Positions 1 through 6,026 are shown, counted from the first letter of the stretch. The stretch: DNA of 6,996 nt from JBOGFI01 sp050743365 (GCA_050743365.1 JBOGFI010000147.1:1-6996), one strand, 5' to 3'. Notes: generated by a model from the letters alone, not told the origin. Program-made: numbers and translations.

Positions 1-894
1 CCCGGGGGGCGGGGGCGGCGACCAGCCGGGGGGCGGGGAGGTGGCCCCGGGGGGCAACGACCCGAGGGAGGGCGGCGGCGCGCCGACGCGCTGCGCCATC
101 AGCTGGAGATCGAGGCCTTCCTTGCGCACCCGGAGGTCGACGTAGACGACGAAGATCATCGCCACGAGGAAGGGCGTGGTGAGGATGGTGCTCACCGTGC
201 CCGAGAAGGCCAAGGCGACCACGAACACCACCACATTGGGGCTGTCGCCGGCGAACAGCACGCCGAGGGCGGGCAACGAGATGACGGTCTGGACGATGTT
301 GATCAGCAAGTAACCGAGCAGCAGTACCGCGAACGTCGGCCACCACCGCCCCCGCACGAGCCGGAACGACCGCTTGAGCGACTCCCAACCCCTGATGCCT
401 TCGACGAGGAGCACGGGCACCGACACCGAGTACGACACGAACAGCCACACGCCGGGGACGATGCACGCCAGCGTGCCCAGGCCCACCAGGAGCGCGAAGA
501 GGAACCCGACCCACAGCAGCGAGGGGAGCCGCCGCCCGGCGTAACGCAGCGACTCACGCCAGTCGGCCTCCTCCCCGAAGTATGCGCCCGCGATCAGGCG
601 GGTGCACGCCGCCAGCGCCACGAGCGTCGCCACCATGCCGAGCAGGCTCACGACGAGGTTCCCCGCCTGCTGGACCCAGAAGTCGCGGTCGATGGCCGTG
701 GTGCTCGTGGTCGAGACGTCGAACGTGTCGTCGGAGAACGTCGACAGGAGCACGAGCGCGCTCAGCACCTGGATCGGGATCGTGACGACCGCCACCAGCT
801 TGGCCAGTGCCGCGAAGCGCCTGGTGGTGATCTTGATGCCGGCGTCGAGGATCTCGGGGATCCGCAGCGGCCGCAGCAATGACGCGTCCATCAT
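1..894 (-). CDS. Multi-pass membrane protein with proline-rich C-terminal tail (partial, C-terminus off window)
   Basis: The frame is open from the start near 894 to base 1, giving 298 residues and no stop, so the gene continues past the left edge. The N-terminus (LLRPLRIPEILDAGIKI) and the centre (PGVWLFVSYSVSVPVLLVEG, then a WESLKRSF segment at about 170-177) resemble the actinobacterial integral membrane family often labelled 'glycerophosphoryl diester phosphodiesterase membrane domain' or YciC-like. No phosphodiesterase catalytic domain is present, so no enzymatic role should be assumed. Hydrophobic segments lie at about residues 27-52, 75-103, 125-165, 183-208 and 220-252. From residue 272 the chain becomes Pro/Gly-rich (APPPSLGSLPPG), probably a cytoplasmic tail. 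Start choices are ATG 894, ATG 891 or GTG 897. GTG 897 lies exactly 7 bases after a TAGGGT box, so a leaderless GTG start is possible; no Shine-Dalgarno sequence is visible. It is divergent from the broken permease. Its function is unknown. Confidence 0.82.
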   Translation of the reverse strand, partial: MMDASLLRPLRIPEILDAGIKITTRRFAALAKLVAVVTIPIQVLSALVLLSTFSDDTFDVSTTSTTAIDRDFWVQQAGNLVVSLLGMVATLVALAACTRLIAGAYFGEEADWRESLRYAGRRLPSLLWVGFLFALLVGLGTLACIVPGVWLFVSYSVSVPVLLVEGIRGWESLKRSFRLVRGRWWPTFAVLLLGYLLINIVQTVISLPALGVLFAGDSPNVVVFVVALAFSGTVSTILTTPFLVAMIFVVYVDLRVRKEGLDLQLMAQRVGAPPPSLGSLPPGATSPPPGWSPPPPPG

Positions 895-904
895 CACGGG
901 CTCG

Positions 905-910
905 ACCCTA
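905..910 (-). promoter_or_regulatory. Candidate -10 box for leaderless membrane-protein transcript
   Basis: Read on the minus strand this is TAGGGT, followed by a 7-base spacer (CGAGCCC) and GTG at 897. That matches the TANNNT-to-start geometry of leaderless actinobacterial transcripts. No convincing -35 box is visible, and TANNNT is a weak motif that occurs by chance. Confidence 0.35.
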
Positions 911-949
911 ACGACAAAACCGCTCCCGGCCGCAACATGCTGCGATGAT

Positions 950-1568
950 GTGCACCCCTTGTACTCGGCGTTCAAGCGCTTCATCATCGGCCGTCCGCTG
1001 GCCACGCGTGAGTCAGAGGGTGAGCGACTCCGCAAGCTCGTCGCCCTTCCGATCTTCGCCGCCGACGCGATCGCGTCGTCGGCGTTCGCGACCCAGGAGA
1101 TCCTGGTCGTGCTGGTGCCCGTAGCCGGGATGGTCGCACTGGGCTACCTGGTGCCGATCTCGTTGCTGGTCGTCCTCCTGCTCGTCATCGTGGTCGCCAG
1201 CTACCAAGTCGCTGCGGCCCGAGCACCTCTTCGCCGTGAGCGTCACGTTCGATGAGCAGCAGGAGGCGAACCTGCGGAGACGGTGGGACGAATTCGGCTT
1301 CGACGTGCCGCTCGAGATCATCGGCTCGCTCTACCGGGAGATCACCCGGCCCGTCCTCCAGTGGCTCGACGACGTCGATGCTCGCTGGGACTACGACGCG
1401 ATCACGGTGGTCATTCCCGAGTTCGTCGTCCGCCACTGGTGGGAGCAGCTGCTCCACAACCAGAGCGCGCTGTGGCTCAAGGCCCGCCTGCTGTTCCGCA
1501 AGGGCCCCATGGTCACCTCGGTGCCCAGTCACGTCGACGAACCCGCCGCCGACAGCGGCTTCGGGTGA
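950..1568 (+). pseudogene. APC-superfamily permease, internally deleted and frameshifted remnant
   Basis: Two pieces of one transporter family sit side by side in different frames. The N-terminal piece (GTG 950 or TTG 959 to about 1207, 86 codons) reads FKRFIIGRPLAT, then IFAADAIASSAFATQEIL and a hydrophobic helix ending VVASYQ. That is the start of the large actinobacterial APC permeases (about 600-700 residues; the KimA-like potassium importers look related). The normal continuation is replaced by 16 unrelated residues and a TGA at 1253-1255. The C-terminal piece, in another frame from about 1206 to the stop at 1568, reads KSLRPEHLFAVSVTFD, then REITRPVLQWLDD, ITVVIPEFVVRHWWEQLLHN and LLFRKGPMVTSVPSH. 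This is the cytoplasmic C-terminal domain of the same family. I infer that about 400-480 codons are missing at 1205-1208 and that the missing length is not a multiple of three. The downstream part has no ribosome binding site at its GTG 1236. A functional transporter is very unlikely unless this is an assembly error. Confidence 0.8.
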
Positions 1569-1645
1569 CGGAGCGGTGCTTAGAAAGGCCTGCCTGCCCG
1601 TGATTCGCAGCCAGGATTGCGCGGGAGCGGCGAGCGACCCGAAGG

Positions 1646-1670
1646 TCGGCGGCAGGTACCCTGCCGCCGA
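1646..1670. terminator. Perfect hairpin between convergent genes, probable bidirectional terminator
   Basis: TCGGCGGCAGG and CCTGCCGCCGA are perfect complements (11 bp) around a 3-base loop (TAC). The hairpin lies 77 bases after the permease remnant's stop and 16 bases after the thiolase stop on the other strand, so it can end transcription from both sides. Neither side has a U-tract, which is common for actinobacterial terminators. Confidence 0.65.
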
Positions 1671-1686
1671 GCGAGTGCGACCAGGG

Positions 1687-2871
1687 TTAGAGGGTTCTGA
1701 CCAGTGCGGCGTCGCCCTGGCCACCGCCGCCGCAGAGGGCGGCCGCACCGAGCCCGCCACCGCGGCGCCGGAGCTCGTTGACGATCGTGGCCACGATCCG
1801 GGCGCCCGACATGCCGATCGGGTGGCCCAGCGCGATGGCGCCACCGTTGACGTTGGTGATCTCGTCGGTGATCCCCAGGTCCGTCATCGACGCCAGGCCC
1901 ACGGCGGCGAACGCCTCGTTGAGCTCGAACAGGTCGACGTCGCCCACGCTGCCGTCGATCCCGTCGAGCGCGCGCTTGATCGCCCGCGACGGCTGGGTCA
2001 GCAGCGAGGGGTCGGGACCGGCGACCATTCCGAAGGCGACCAGCTCGGCGATCGGGGTCGCCCCGAGCTCGTCGGCCTTCTCGCGGCTGGTGACGATGAC
2101 GGCGGCGGCGCCGTCGGAGATCTGTGACGCGTTGCCGGCGGTGATGGCGCCGTCCTTCGAGAACGCGGGCCGTAGGGCGCCCAGCGACTCGGGCGTGGTT
2201 CCGGGACGGACGCCCTCGTCGGTGTCGATGACGATCGGGTCGCCCTTGCGCTGCGGCACCCCGACCGGGGTGATCTCCTCGGCGAAGCGGCCCTCTTTCA
2301 TTGCGGCCGCGGCCCGTTCGTGGCTCTTCGCCGCCAGCTCGTCCTGGGCCTCCCGGGTGATCCCCCCGAACTGACCGATGTACTGCTCGGTGCCCGCGCC
2401 CATGTGGACGGCATCGAAAGCGCACCACAGCCCATCGGTGATCATCGAGTCGACGAGCTCGCCGTCGCCCATGCGATAGCCGGCCCGGGCGCCCGGGAGC
2501 AGGTAAGGGGCGTTGGTCATCGACTCCATGCCCCCGGCGACCACGACCTCGGCGTCGCCGGCCTGGATCATCTGGTCGGCGAGGTAGATGGCGTTGATGC
2601 CCGAGAGGCACACCTTGTTGACGGTCATCGCGGGCACGGTCATCGGCACGCCCGCCTTCGTGGCGGCCTGGCGGGCGGTGATCTGACCCTGTCCCGCCTG
2701 GAGCACCTGTCCCATCACGACGTAGTCGACCTGCTCGGGCCCGACCCCGGCGCGCTCGAGCGCGGCCTTGATTGCGAAGCCGCCGAGATCCATGGCGCTG
2801 AACGACGCCAGCGCACCCGACAGCTTGCCGATGGGCGTGCGGGCCGAGGACAGGATGACCGAGTCGGGCAT
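1687..2871 (-). CDS. Acetyl-CoA C-acetyltransferase (thiolase)
   Basis: Type II (biosynthetic-type) thiolase of 394 residues, the usual family length. It condenses two acetyl-CoA to acetoacetyl-CoA or runs the reverse cleavage; soluble, and tetrameric in the family. The N-terminus PDSVILSSARTPIGKLSGAL is typical. The nucleophile is Cys88 in NKVCLSG, the NEAF motif is at 318-321, His350 lies in GGAIALGHPIGMSGAR, and the proton-shuttle Cys380 lies in CGGGGQGDA. All three catalytic residues are intact. The start is ATG 2871: a strong GGGAGG lies 7 bases upstream (2879-2884). A TTG at 2886 in the same frame is adjacent to that ribosome binding site and is rejected. It is divergent from ccr across 93 bp. 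That context favours a role in making acetoacetyl-CoA for the ethylmalonyl-CoA route rather than fatty-acid breakdown, although the sequence cannot settle the direction. phaA/atoB-like naming is possible, but substrate range is not determinable here. Confidence 0.95.
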   Translation of the reverse strand: MPDSVILSSARTPIGKLSGALASFSAMDLGGFAIKAALERAGVGPEQVDYVVMGQVLQAGQGQITARQAATKAGVPMTVPAMTVNKVCLSGINAIYLADQMIQAGDAEVVVAGGMESMTNAPYLLPGARAGYRMGDGELVDSMITDGLWCAFDAVHMGAGTEQYIGQFGGITREAQDELAAKSHERAAAAMKEGRFAEEITPVGVPQRKGDPIVIDTDEGVRPGTTPESLGALRPAFSKDGAITAGNASQISDGAAAVIVTSREKADELGATPIAELVAFGMVAGPDPSLLTQPSRAIKRALDGIDGSVGDVDLFELNEAFAAVGLASMTDLGITDEITNVNGGAIALGHPIGMSGARIVATIVNELRRRGGGLGAAALCGGGGQGDAALVRTL

Positions 2872-2878
2872 TGGTGCG

Positions 2879-2884
2879 CCTCCC
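2879..2884 (-). promoter_or_regulatory. Ribosome binding site fixing the thiolase start
   Basis: On the minus strand GGGAGG is followed by 7 bases and ATG 2871. It decides the start in favour of ATG 2871 over the in-frame TTG at 2886, which lies immediately upstream of this site. Confidence 0.8.
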
Positions 2885-2951
2885 AAACGAACAGCGGGTT
2901 ACCAGAGGGTAGCCCGAGCCGGCGCCCGGCAAGCCAGGCGCCGCCGTCCAC

Positions 2952-2957
2952 TACGGT
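2952..2957 (+). promoter_or_regulatory. Candidate -10 box for a leaderless ccr transcript
   Basis: TACGGT fits TANNNT and is followed by exactly 7 bases before the GTG at 2965. No Shine-Dalgarno sequence precedes that GTG, so transcription may begin at the start codon itself. No clear -35 element is visible. It lies in the 93-bp divergent gap that must also hold the thiolase promoter; TACCCT at 2907-2912 on the minus strand is a weak candidate for that. Confidence 0.4.
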
Positions 2958-2964
2958 CTGCGCC

Positions 2965-4311
2965 GTGAGCGAGATCGACGCCGTCCGCGCCGCGGTCCTC
3001 GAGGACGCGCCCGGCGAAGAGGTCGGCGCGCTGCCGCTGCCGGCGTCGTTTCGGGCTGCGCTGGTGCGCGCCGACGAGCAGGAGATGTTCGCCGGGCTCC
3101 CGTCGGAGGCGAAGGACCCTCGCAAGTCGACGCACGTGGAGGAGGTCGCGCTCCCGGAGCTGGCGCACGACGAGGCCTACGTGGCCGTGATGGCGTCGGC
3201 CATCAACTTCAACACCGTGTGGACCTCGATCTTCGAGCCGTTGCCGACGTTCGGGTTCCTCCAGCGGCTCGGGCGCGAGAGCGTGTGGGCGAAGCGCCAC
3301 GACCTTCCGTACCACGTGATGGGCAGCGACGCCTCCGGGGTGGTGCTGCGGGTGGGCTCCGCTGTCCGCAACTGGAGCCCGGGCGACAAGGTCACGGTCC
3401 ACTGCAACTATGTCGACGACCAGGACCCGTCGAGCCACGACGACTCGATGCTCGCCGTGAACCAGCGGATCTGGGGCTTCGAGTCGAACTTCGGGGGCCT
3501 GGCCCAGATCACGGTGGTCAAGGCCAACCAGCTGATGCCCAAGCCCGCCCACCTCACGTGGGAGGAGGCAGCCTGCAACGCGCTGTGCAACTCCACCAGC
3601 TACCGCATGATCGTGAGCCCGAACGGCGCCCAGATGACCCAAGGCCAGACGGTGCTCGTCTGGGGCGCGAGCGGCGGCATCGGCGCCTACGCCTGTCAGT
3701 ACGTCCTCAATGGCGGGGGTGTGCCCGTGGGGGTGGTCTCGTCACCCGAGCGCGCCGCGCTTCTCCACGAGCTGGGTGTCGAGCACGTGATCGACCGAAG
3801 AGCCGAGGGCTACCGGTTCTGGCGTGACGACGACACCCAGGACCCAGGCGAGTGGCGTCGGTTCGGCAACCAGATCCGCGACCTCGCCGGCACCGACCCC
3901 CATGTCGTGTTCGAGCACCCCGGTCGCGCCACGATGGGCGCGTCGGTGTTCGTGTGCAAGCGGGGCGGAACGATCATCACGTGCGCGGCGACGTCGGGCT
4001 TCACGATCGAGTACGACAACCGCTACCTCTGGATGATGCTGAAGACGCTCAAGGGCTGCCACTTCGCCAACTACCGCGAGGCCTGGGAGGCCAACCGCCT
4101 CGTGTGCGAAGGAAGGGTCCACCCCACGTTGTCGAAGGTGTTCACCCTCGACCAGACCGGCGAGGCCGCGGCGCAGGTCCACGGCAACCTCGTCGAGGGG
4201 AAGGTCGGGGTGCTGTGCCTCGCGCCCGAGGAGGGGCTCGGTGTGACGGACCCCGAGCTGCGCGAGCAGCACCTCGATCGGATCACGCTGTTCCGTCGGC
4301 ACGCGGGGTGA
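2965..4311 (+). CDS. ccr: Crotonyl-CoA carboxylase/reductase
   Basis: NADPH-dependent reductive carboxylation of crotonyl-CoA to ethylmalonyl-CoA, the defining step of the ethylmalonyl-CoA pathway. The 448 residues match the usual length of about 447. An N-terminal GroES-like domain of the MDR superfamily is followed by a Rossmann fold with WGASGGIGAYACQYV at about 233-247. The four CO2-binding positions described for the Kitasatospora enzyme (Asn, Phe, Glu, His) align with Asn81 (ASAINFNTVW), Phe172-Glu173 (WGFESNFGGLAQ) and His366 (CHFANYREAWEANRLV). This supports a true carboxylating Ccr rather than a plain enoyl reductase. The GTG at 2965 is chosen because the protein then begins where family members do (SEIDAVRAAVLED). 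The frame stays open far upstream, antisense to the thiolase, which I regard as chance in GC-rich DNA. Seven bases separate its stop from the epimerase start, so the two are probably co-transcribed. Confidence 0.96.
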   Translation: MSEIDAVRAAVLEDAPGEEVGALPLPASFRAALVRADEQEMFAGLPSEAKDPRKSTHVEEVALPELAHDEAYVAVMASAINFNTVWTSIFEPLPTFGFLQRLGRESVWAKRHDLPYHVMGSDASGVVLRVGSAVRNWSPGDKVTVHCNYVDDQDPSSHDDSMLAVNQRIWGFESNFGGLAQITVVKANQLMPKPAHLTWEEAACNALCNSTSYRMIVSPNGAQMTQGQTVLVWGASGGIGAYACQYVLNGGGVPVGVVSSPERAALLHELGVEHVIDRRAEGYRFWRDDDTQDPGEWRRFGNQIRDLAGTDPHVVFEHPGRATMGASVFVCKRGGTIITCAATSGFTIEYDNRYLWMMLKTLKGCHFANYREAWEANRLVCEGRVHPTLSKVFTLDQTGEAAAQVHGNLVEGKVGVLCLAPEEGLGVTDPELREQHLDRITLFRRHAG

Positions 4312-4318
4312 GGTTCGT

Positions 4319-4735
4319 GTGACGGAGCCACTCCCACTGCTAATCGAGATCGACCACGTCGCCATCGCGGTGCGCGACCTCGAGTCCGCCATCGCCTACT
4401 ACCACGACACCTACGGCGTCGACGTCGAGCACCGTGAGGTCGTCGAGAGCGACGGCGTCGAGGAGGCCCTGCTCAAGGTGGCCGACTCCTACGTGCAGCT
4501 CCTCACCCCGGTGCGCGACGACTCGCCGGTCGCGAGGTACCTCGACAAGCGGGGAGAGGGAATCCACCACGTGGCCTACCGGGTCGAGTCGTGCGCCGAG
4601 GCGCTCGAGCGGGTGAAGTCCCAGGGCCATCGGGTGATCGACGAGTCGCCCCGGCCAGGCAGCCGCGGCACGACCGTCGCTTTCGTTCATCCCAAGACCG
4701 CCTTCGGCACGCTCATCGAGCTGGTCGAGGAGTAG
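4319..4735 (+). CDS. mce: Methylmalonyl-CoA (ethylmalonyl-CoA) epimerase
   Basis: Interconverts the R and S forms of methylmalonyl-CoA; in the ethylmalonyl-CoA pathway the same enzyme class also acts on ethylmalonyl-CoA. It is 138 residues, a single vicinal-oxygen-chelate (glyoxalase-fold) unit with two beta-alpha-beta-beta-beta repeats. Predicted metal ligands, by analogy with the Propionibacterium epimerase, are His13 (IDHVAIAV), Gln60 (SYVQLLTPV), a histidine of GEGIHHVAY (83-84) and Glu134 (GTLIELVEE). All are present. RGTTVAFVHPKTAFGT (117-131) is also characteristic. The start is GTG 4319, preceded at 5 bases by TGAGG, which overlaps the ccr stop codon. The short gap and overlapping ribosome site suggest translational coupling to ccr. 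Ccr makes one ethylmalonyl-CoA isomer and the downstream mutase needs the other, so the pairing makes biochemical sense. No mutase gene is in the window. Confidence 0.94.
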   Translation: MTEPLPLLIEIDHVAIAVRDLESAIAYYHDTYGVDVEHREVVESDGVEEALLKVADSYVQLLTPVRDDSPVARYLDKRGEGIHHVAYRVESCAEALERVKSQGHRVIDESPRPGSRGTTVAFVHPKTAFGTLIELVEE

Positions 4736-4737
4736 CG

Positions 4738-5474
4738 CTGGGCGCTCCCCGCCCTCGCGGCGAGGGCGCGCTTCACCTGCGCGACGGTCGCGTACTCGCG
4801 TACGCAGAATGGGGCGATCCGGCCGGCATGCCGGTGCTTCTCCTCCATGGCGCGCCCGGCTGGCGACTGCTGTGTCCCGACGCCGCCATCACCGAGGCGC
4901 GGGGCGTGCGGCTGGTCACCTTCGACCGTCCCGGCTTCGGCGGATCGGACCGACACGAGGGACGGGCCCTGCTCGACACGCCGCCCGACGTGGCTGCTCT
5001 CGCCGACCATCTCGGTCTCGGCCGTTTCGCCGCCGTCGGCGTGTCGGCGGGCGGACCGCACGCGCTGGCGTGCGCGTGGTCGCTCGGCGCCCGGCTGCGC
5101 GCGATCGCGGTGGTGAGCATGCCCGGCCCGCTCGACGAGGTGCCGGGCGGATGGCGCGCCCTGCCCGACCACGTGCGACCCGTCGCGATCCCGCCCGCTC
5201 GGTCCGGGGCGTCGTCCGCTACATGCAGCCCCGGGTCGACGAGCCCGACACCTTCCTGCGGGCGGGCCGGCCGCCGACCGGGCGGTGATGGCCGATCCAA
5301 CCTACCGAGCAGTCCTGCTCGCCGACGCGGTCGAGGCGCTGCGGCCCGGCGCCGCCGGGTTCGCCGACGACCGTCTGGCCGGGCCAGGGCCACCACGGGG
5401 TGCTCAGCCGCTGGGACGAGGTGCTGGCGGGCGTCGTCTCTGCGGTTGAGCAGGGCAAACGCAAGGGCTGCTAG
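4738..5474 (+). pseudogene. Alpha/beta-hydrolase pseudogene: two frameshifts plus internal deletion
   Basis: Remains of an alpha/beta-fold hydrolase. The first segment (frame of 4738) carries GRVLAYAEWGDPAGMPV, the oxyanion-hole motif LLHGAPG, TFDRPGFGGSD and the nucleophile elbow GVSAGG (serine about residue 103). Near 5190 a missing base moves the reading into the frame giving RSVRGVVRYMQPRVDEPDTF. Near 5270 a second missing base moves it into ADRAVMADPTYRAVLLADAV, then GAAGFADD. At about 5371-5373 the sequence jumps to VWPGQGHHGVLSRWDEVLAG (catalytic histidine region), ending at TAG 5472-5474. About 45-60 codons expected between GFADD and VWPG are absent, including the strand bearing the catalytic acid. 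No ATG, GTG or TTG start fits. The only plausible start is CTG 4738, 5 bases after GAGGAG (4727-4732). The substrate is unknown. The gene is almost certainly inactive as written. Confidence 0.82.
4750..4768 (+). terminator. Possible hairpin terminator after ccr-mce
   Basis: CGCCCTCG and CGAGGGCG form a perfect 8-bp stem with a 3-base loop, 14 bases after the epimerase stop. It overlaps the first codons of the hydrolase pseudogene and has no U-tract. It could end the ccr-mce transcript or be incidental in GC-rich coding DNA. Confidence 0.3.
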
Positions 5475-5492
5475 CCAGGCACTCAACTTTGC

Positions 5493-5501
5493 TGTTATGA
5501 T
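5493..5501 (+). promoter_or_regulatory. Extended -10 promoter of hsp20
   Basis: TGTTATGAT is an extended -10 element (TGN followed by TATGAT, one base from TATAAT) in a locally A/T-rich stretch just after the hydrolase remnant. It predicts a transcript start near 5508 and a leader of about 68 bases. No good -35 box is placed 16-18 bases upstream, as is usual for extended -10 promoters. ACTCAA at 5481-5486 resembles half of the HspR operator, but its partner half is absent. Confidence 0.5.
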
Positions 5502-5508
5502 GAGGAAC

Positions 5509-5563
5509 AAGGCCAAGCTCAGAAGATGCAAGCTCAGAAAATGAAGGCCAAGCTCGGAAAATG
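5509..5563 (+). repeat. Three imperfect tandem repeats in the hsp20 leader
   Basis: The 15-base core CAAGCTCAGAAAATG occurs three times: 5514-5528 (one A to G), 5529-5543 (exact) and 5549-5563 (one A to G). The first and third copies are preceded by the same five bases, AAGGC (5509-5513 and 5544-5548), making 20-base units. The block is purine-rich and far less GC-rich than the rest of the window. Each copy ends in ATG. The second-last ATG series opens a 14-codon frame (5526-5570) whose stop lies 5 bases before the hsp20 start and which covers the hsp20 ribosome binding site. Confidence 0.85.
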
Positions 5564-5567
5564 GAGG
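5563..5567 (+). promoter_or_regulatory. Ribosome binding site fixing the hsp20 start
   Basis: GGAGG with an 8-base spacer leads to ATG 5576. An earlier in-frame ATG at 5561 overlaps this site, so it is unlikely to be the start. The chosen ATG sits at the centre of the palindrome AGCATGCT (5573-5580). Confidence 0.75.
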
Positions 5568-5575
5568 TAGGAAGC

Positions 5576-6007
5576 ATGCTGATGCGTTATGACCCGTTCC
5601 GGGAGCTCGACCGGTTCACCGAGGGGCTGTTCGGGAACGCCTCCCGGGCGCCGTGGATGCCCATGGACGCAGTGCGCAAGGGCGACCACGTCGAGGTGCA
5701 CTTCGACCTGCCCGGCGTGCGCCCCGACTCGATCGACGTGACCGTCGAGCGAAACGTGCTCACGGTGAAGGCGGAGCGGCAGTGGTGGCCCGAGGAGGGC
5801 GCCGAGGTGCTCGCCCGCGAGCGCACCCAGGGGACGTTCTCCCGGCAGGTGCTCCTGGGTGACGCCCTCGACGCCGAGCACATCGAGGCCCGCTACGACC
5901 AGGGCGTGCTCACGGTGACCGTCCCGGTGGCCGAGCAGGCCAAGCCCCGCAAGGTGGAGATCCACTCGGGGGACACCCAGTCCCTCGAGGTCGGCACGAA
6001 GAACTGA
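5576..6007 (+). CDS. Hsp20/alpha-crystallin small heat shock protein
   Basis: ATP-independent cytoplasmic chaperone that holds unfolding proteins during stress and forms oligomers. It has 143 residues, normal for bacterial Hsp20. A short N-terminal arm, MLMRYDPFRELDRFTEGLF, matches the usual opening of actinobacterial members. It is followed by the alpha-crystallin domain at about 29-118: MPMDAVRKGDHVEVHFDLPG, then DVTVERNVLTVKAER, and the signature GVLTVTVPV at 110-118. VEI at 127-129 serves as the C-terminal I/V-x-I anchor that docks neighbouring dimers. ATG 5576 is chosen on its ribosome site. It is a single-gene unit between its own promoter and a strong hairpin. The A-rich repeated leader suggests control at the RNA level, which is an inference only. 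Confidence 0.93.
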   Translation: MLMRYDPFRELDRFTEGLFGNASRAPWMPMDAVRKGDHVEVHFDLPGVRPDSIDVTVERNVLTVKAERQWWPEEGAEVLARERTQGTFSRQVLLGDALDAEHIEARYDQGVLTVTVPVAEQAKPRKVEIHSGDTQSLEVGTKN

Positions 6008-6026
6008 CCCCACCGGCGACACGTAG

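Noticed and set aside
1..60. G/C-only repeats at the left edge as a possible repeat element or secondary-structure signal
   Set aside because: They are explained by Pro/Gly codons of the membrane protein's tail read on the minus strand.
1236..1568. A separate small gene of 110 codons starting at GTG 1236
   Set aside because: Its sequence is the C-terminal domain of the permease and the homology begins upstream of that GTG, at about 1206. There is no ribosome binding site, so it is a fragment and not an independent gene.
1580..2932. Long minus-strand frame overlapping the thiolase in another frame
   Set aside because: Composition is Arg/Gly/Pro-rich and lacks motifs; the thiolase frame holds the catalytic residues.
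2320..2964. Open reading frame extending ccr upstream by about 215 codons
   Set aside because: It lies antisense to the thiolase, is Arg/Gly/His-rich without recognisable motifs, and Ccr homologues begin at about the GTG at 2965. Long chance frames are expected opposite GC-rich genes.
5481..5486. HspR operator upstream of hsp20
   Set aside because: Only the ACTCAA half is present; the bases where the inverted half should lie do not match.
5497..5544. Short basic micro-ORF beginning ATGATG
   Set aside because: Its first ATG lies inside the proposed -10 box, so it would not be in the transcript. The later frame from 5526 is kept as part of the leader finding.
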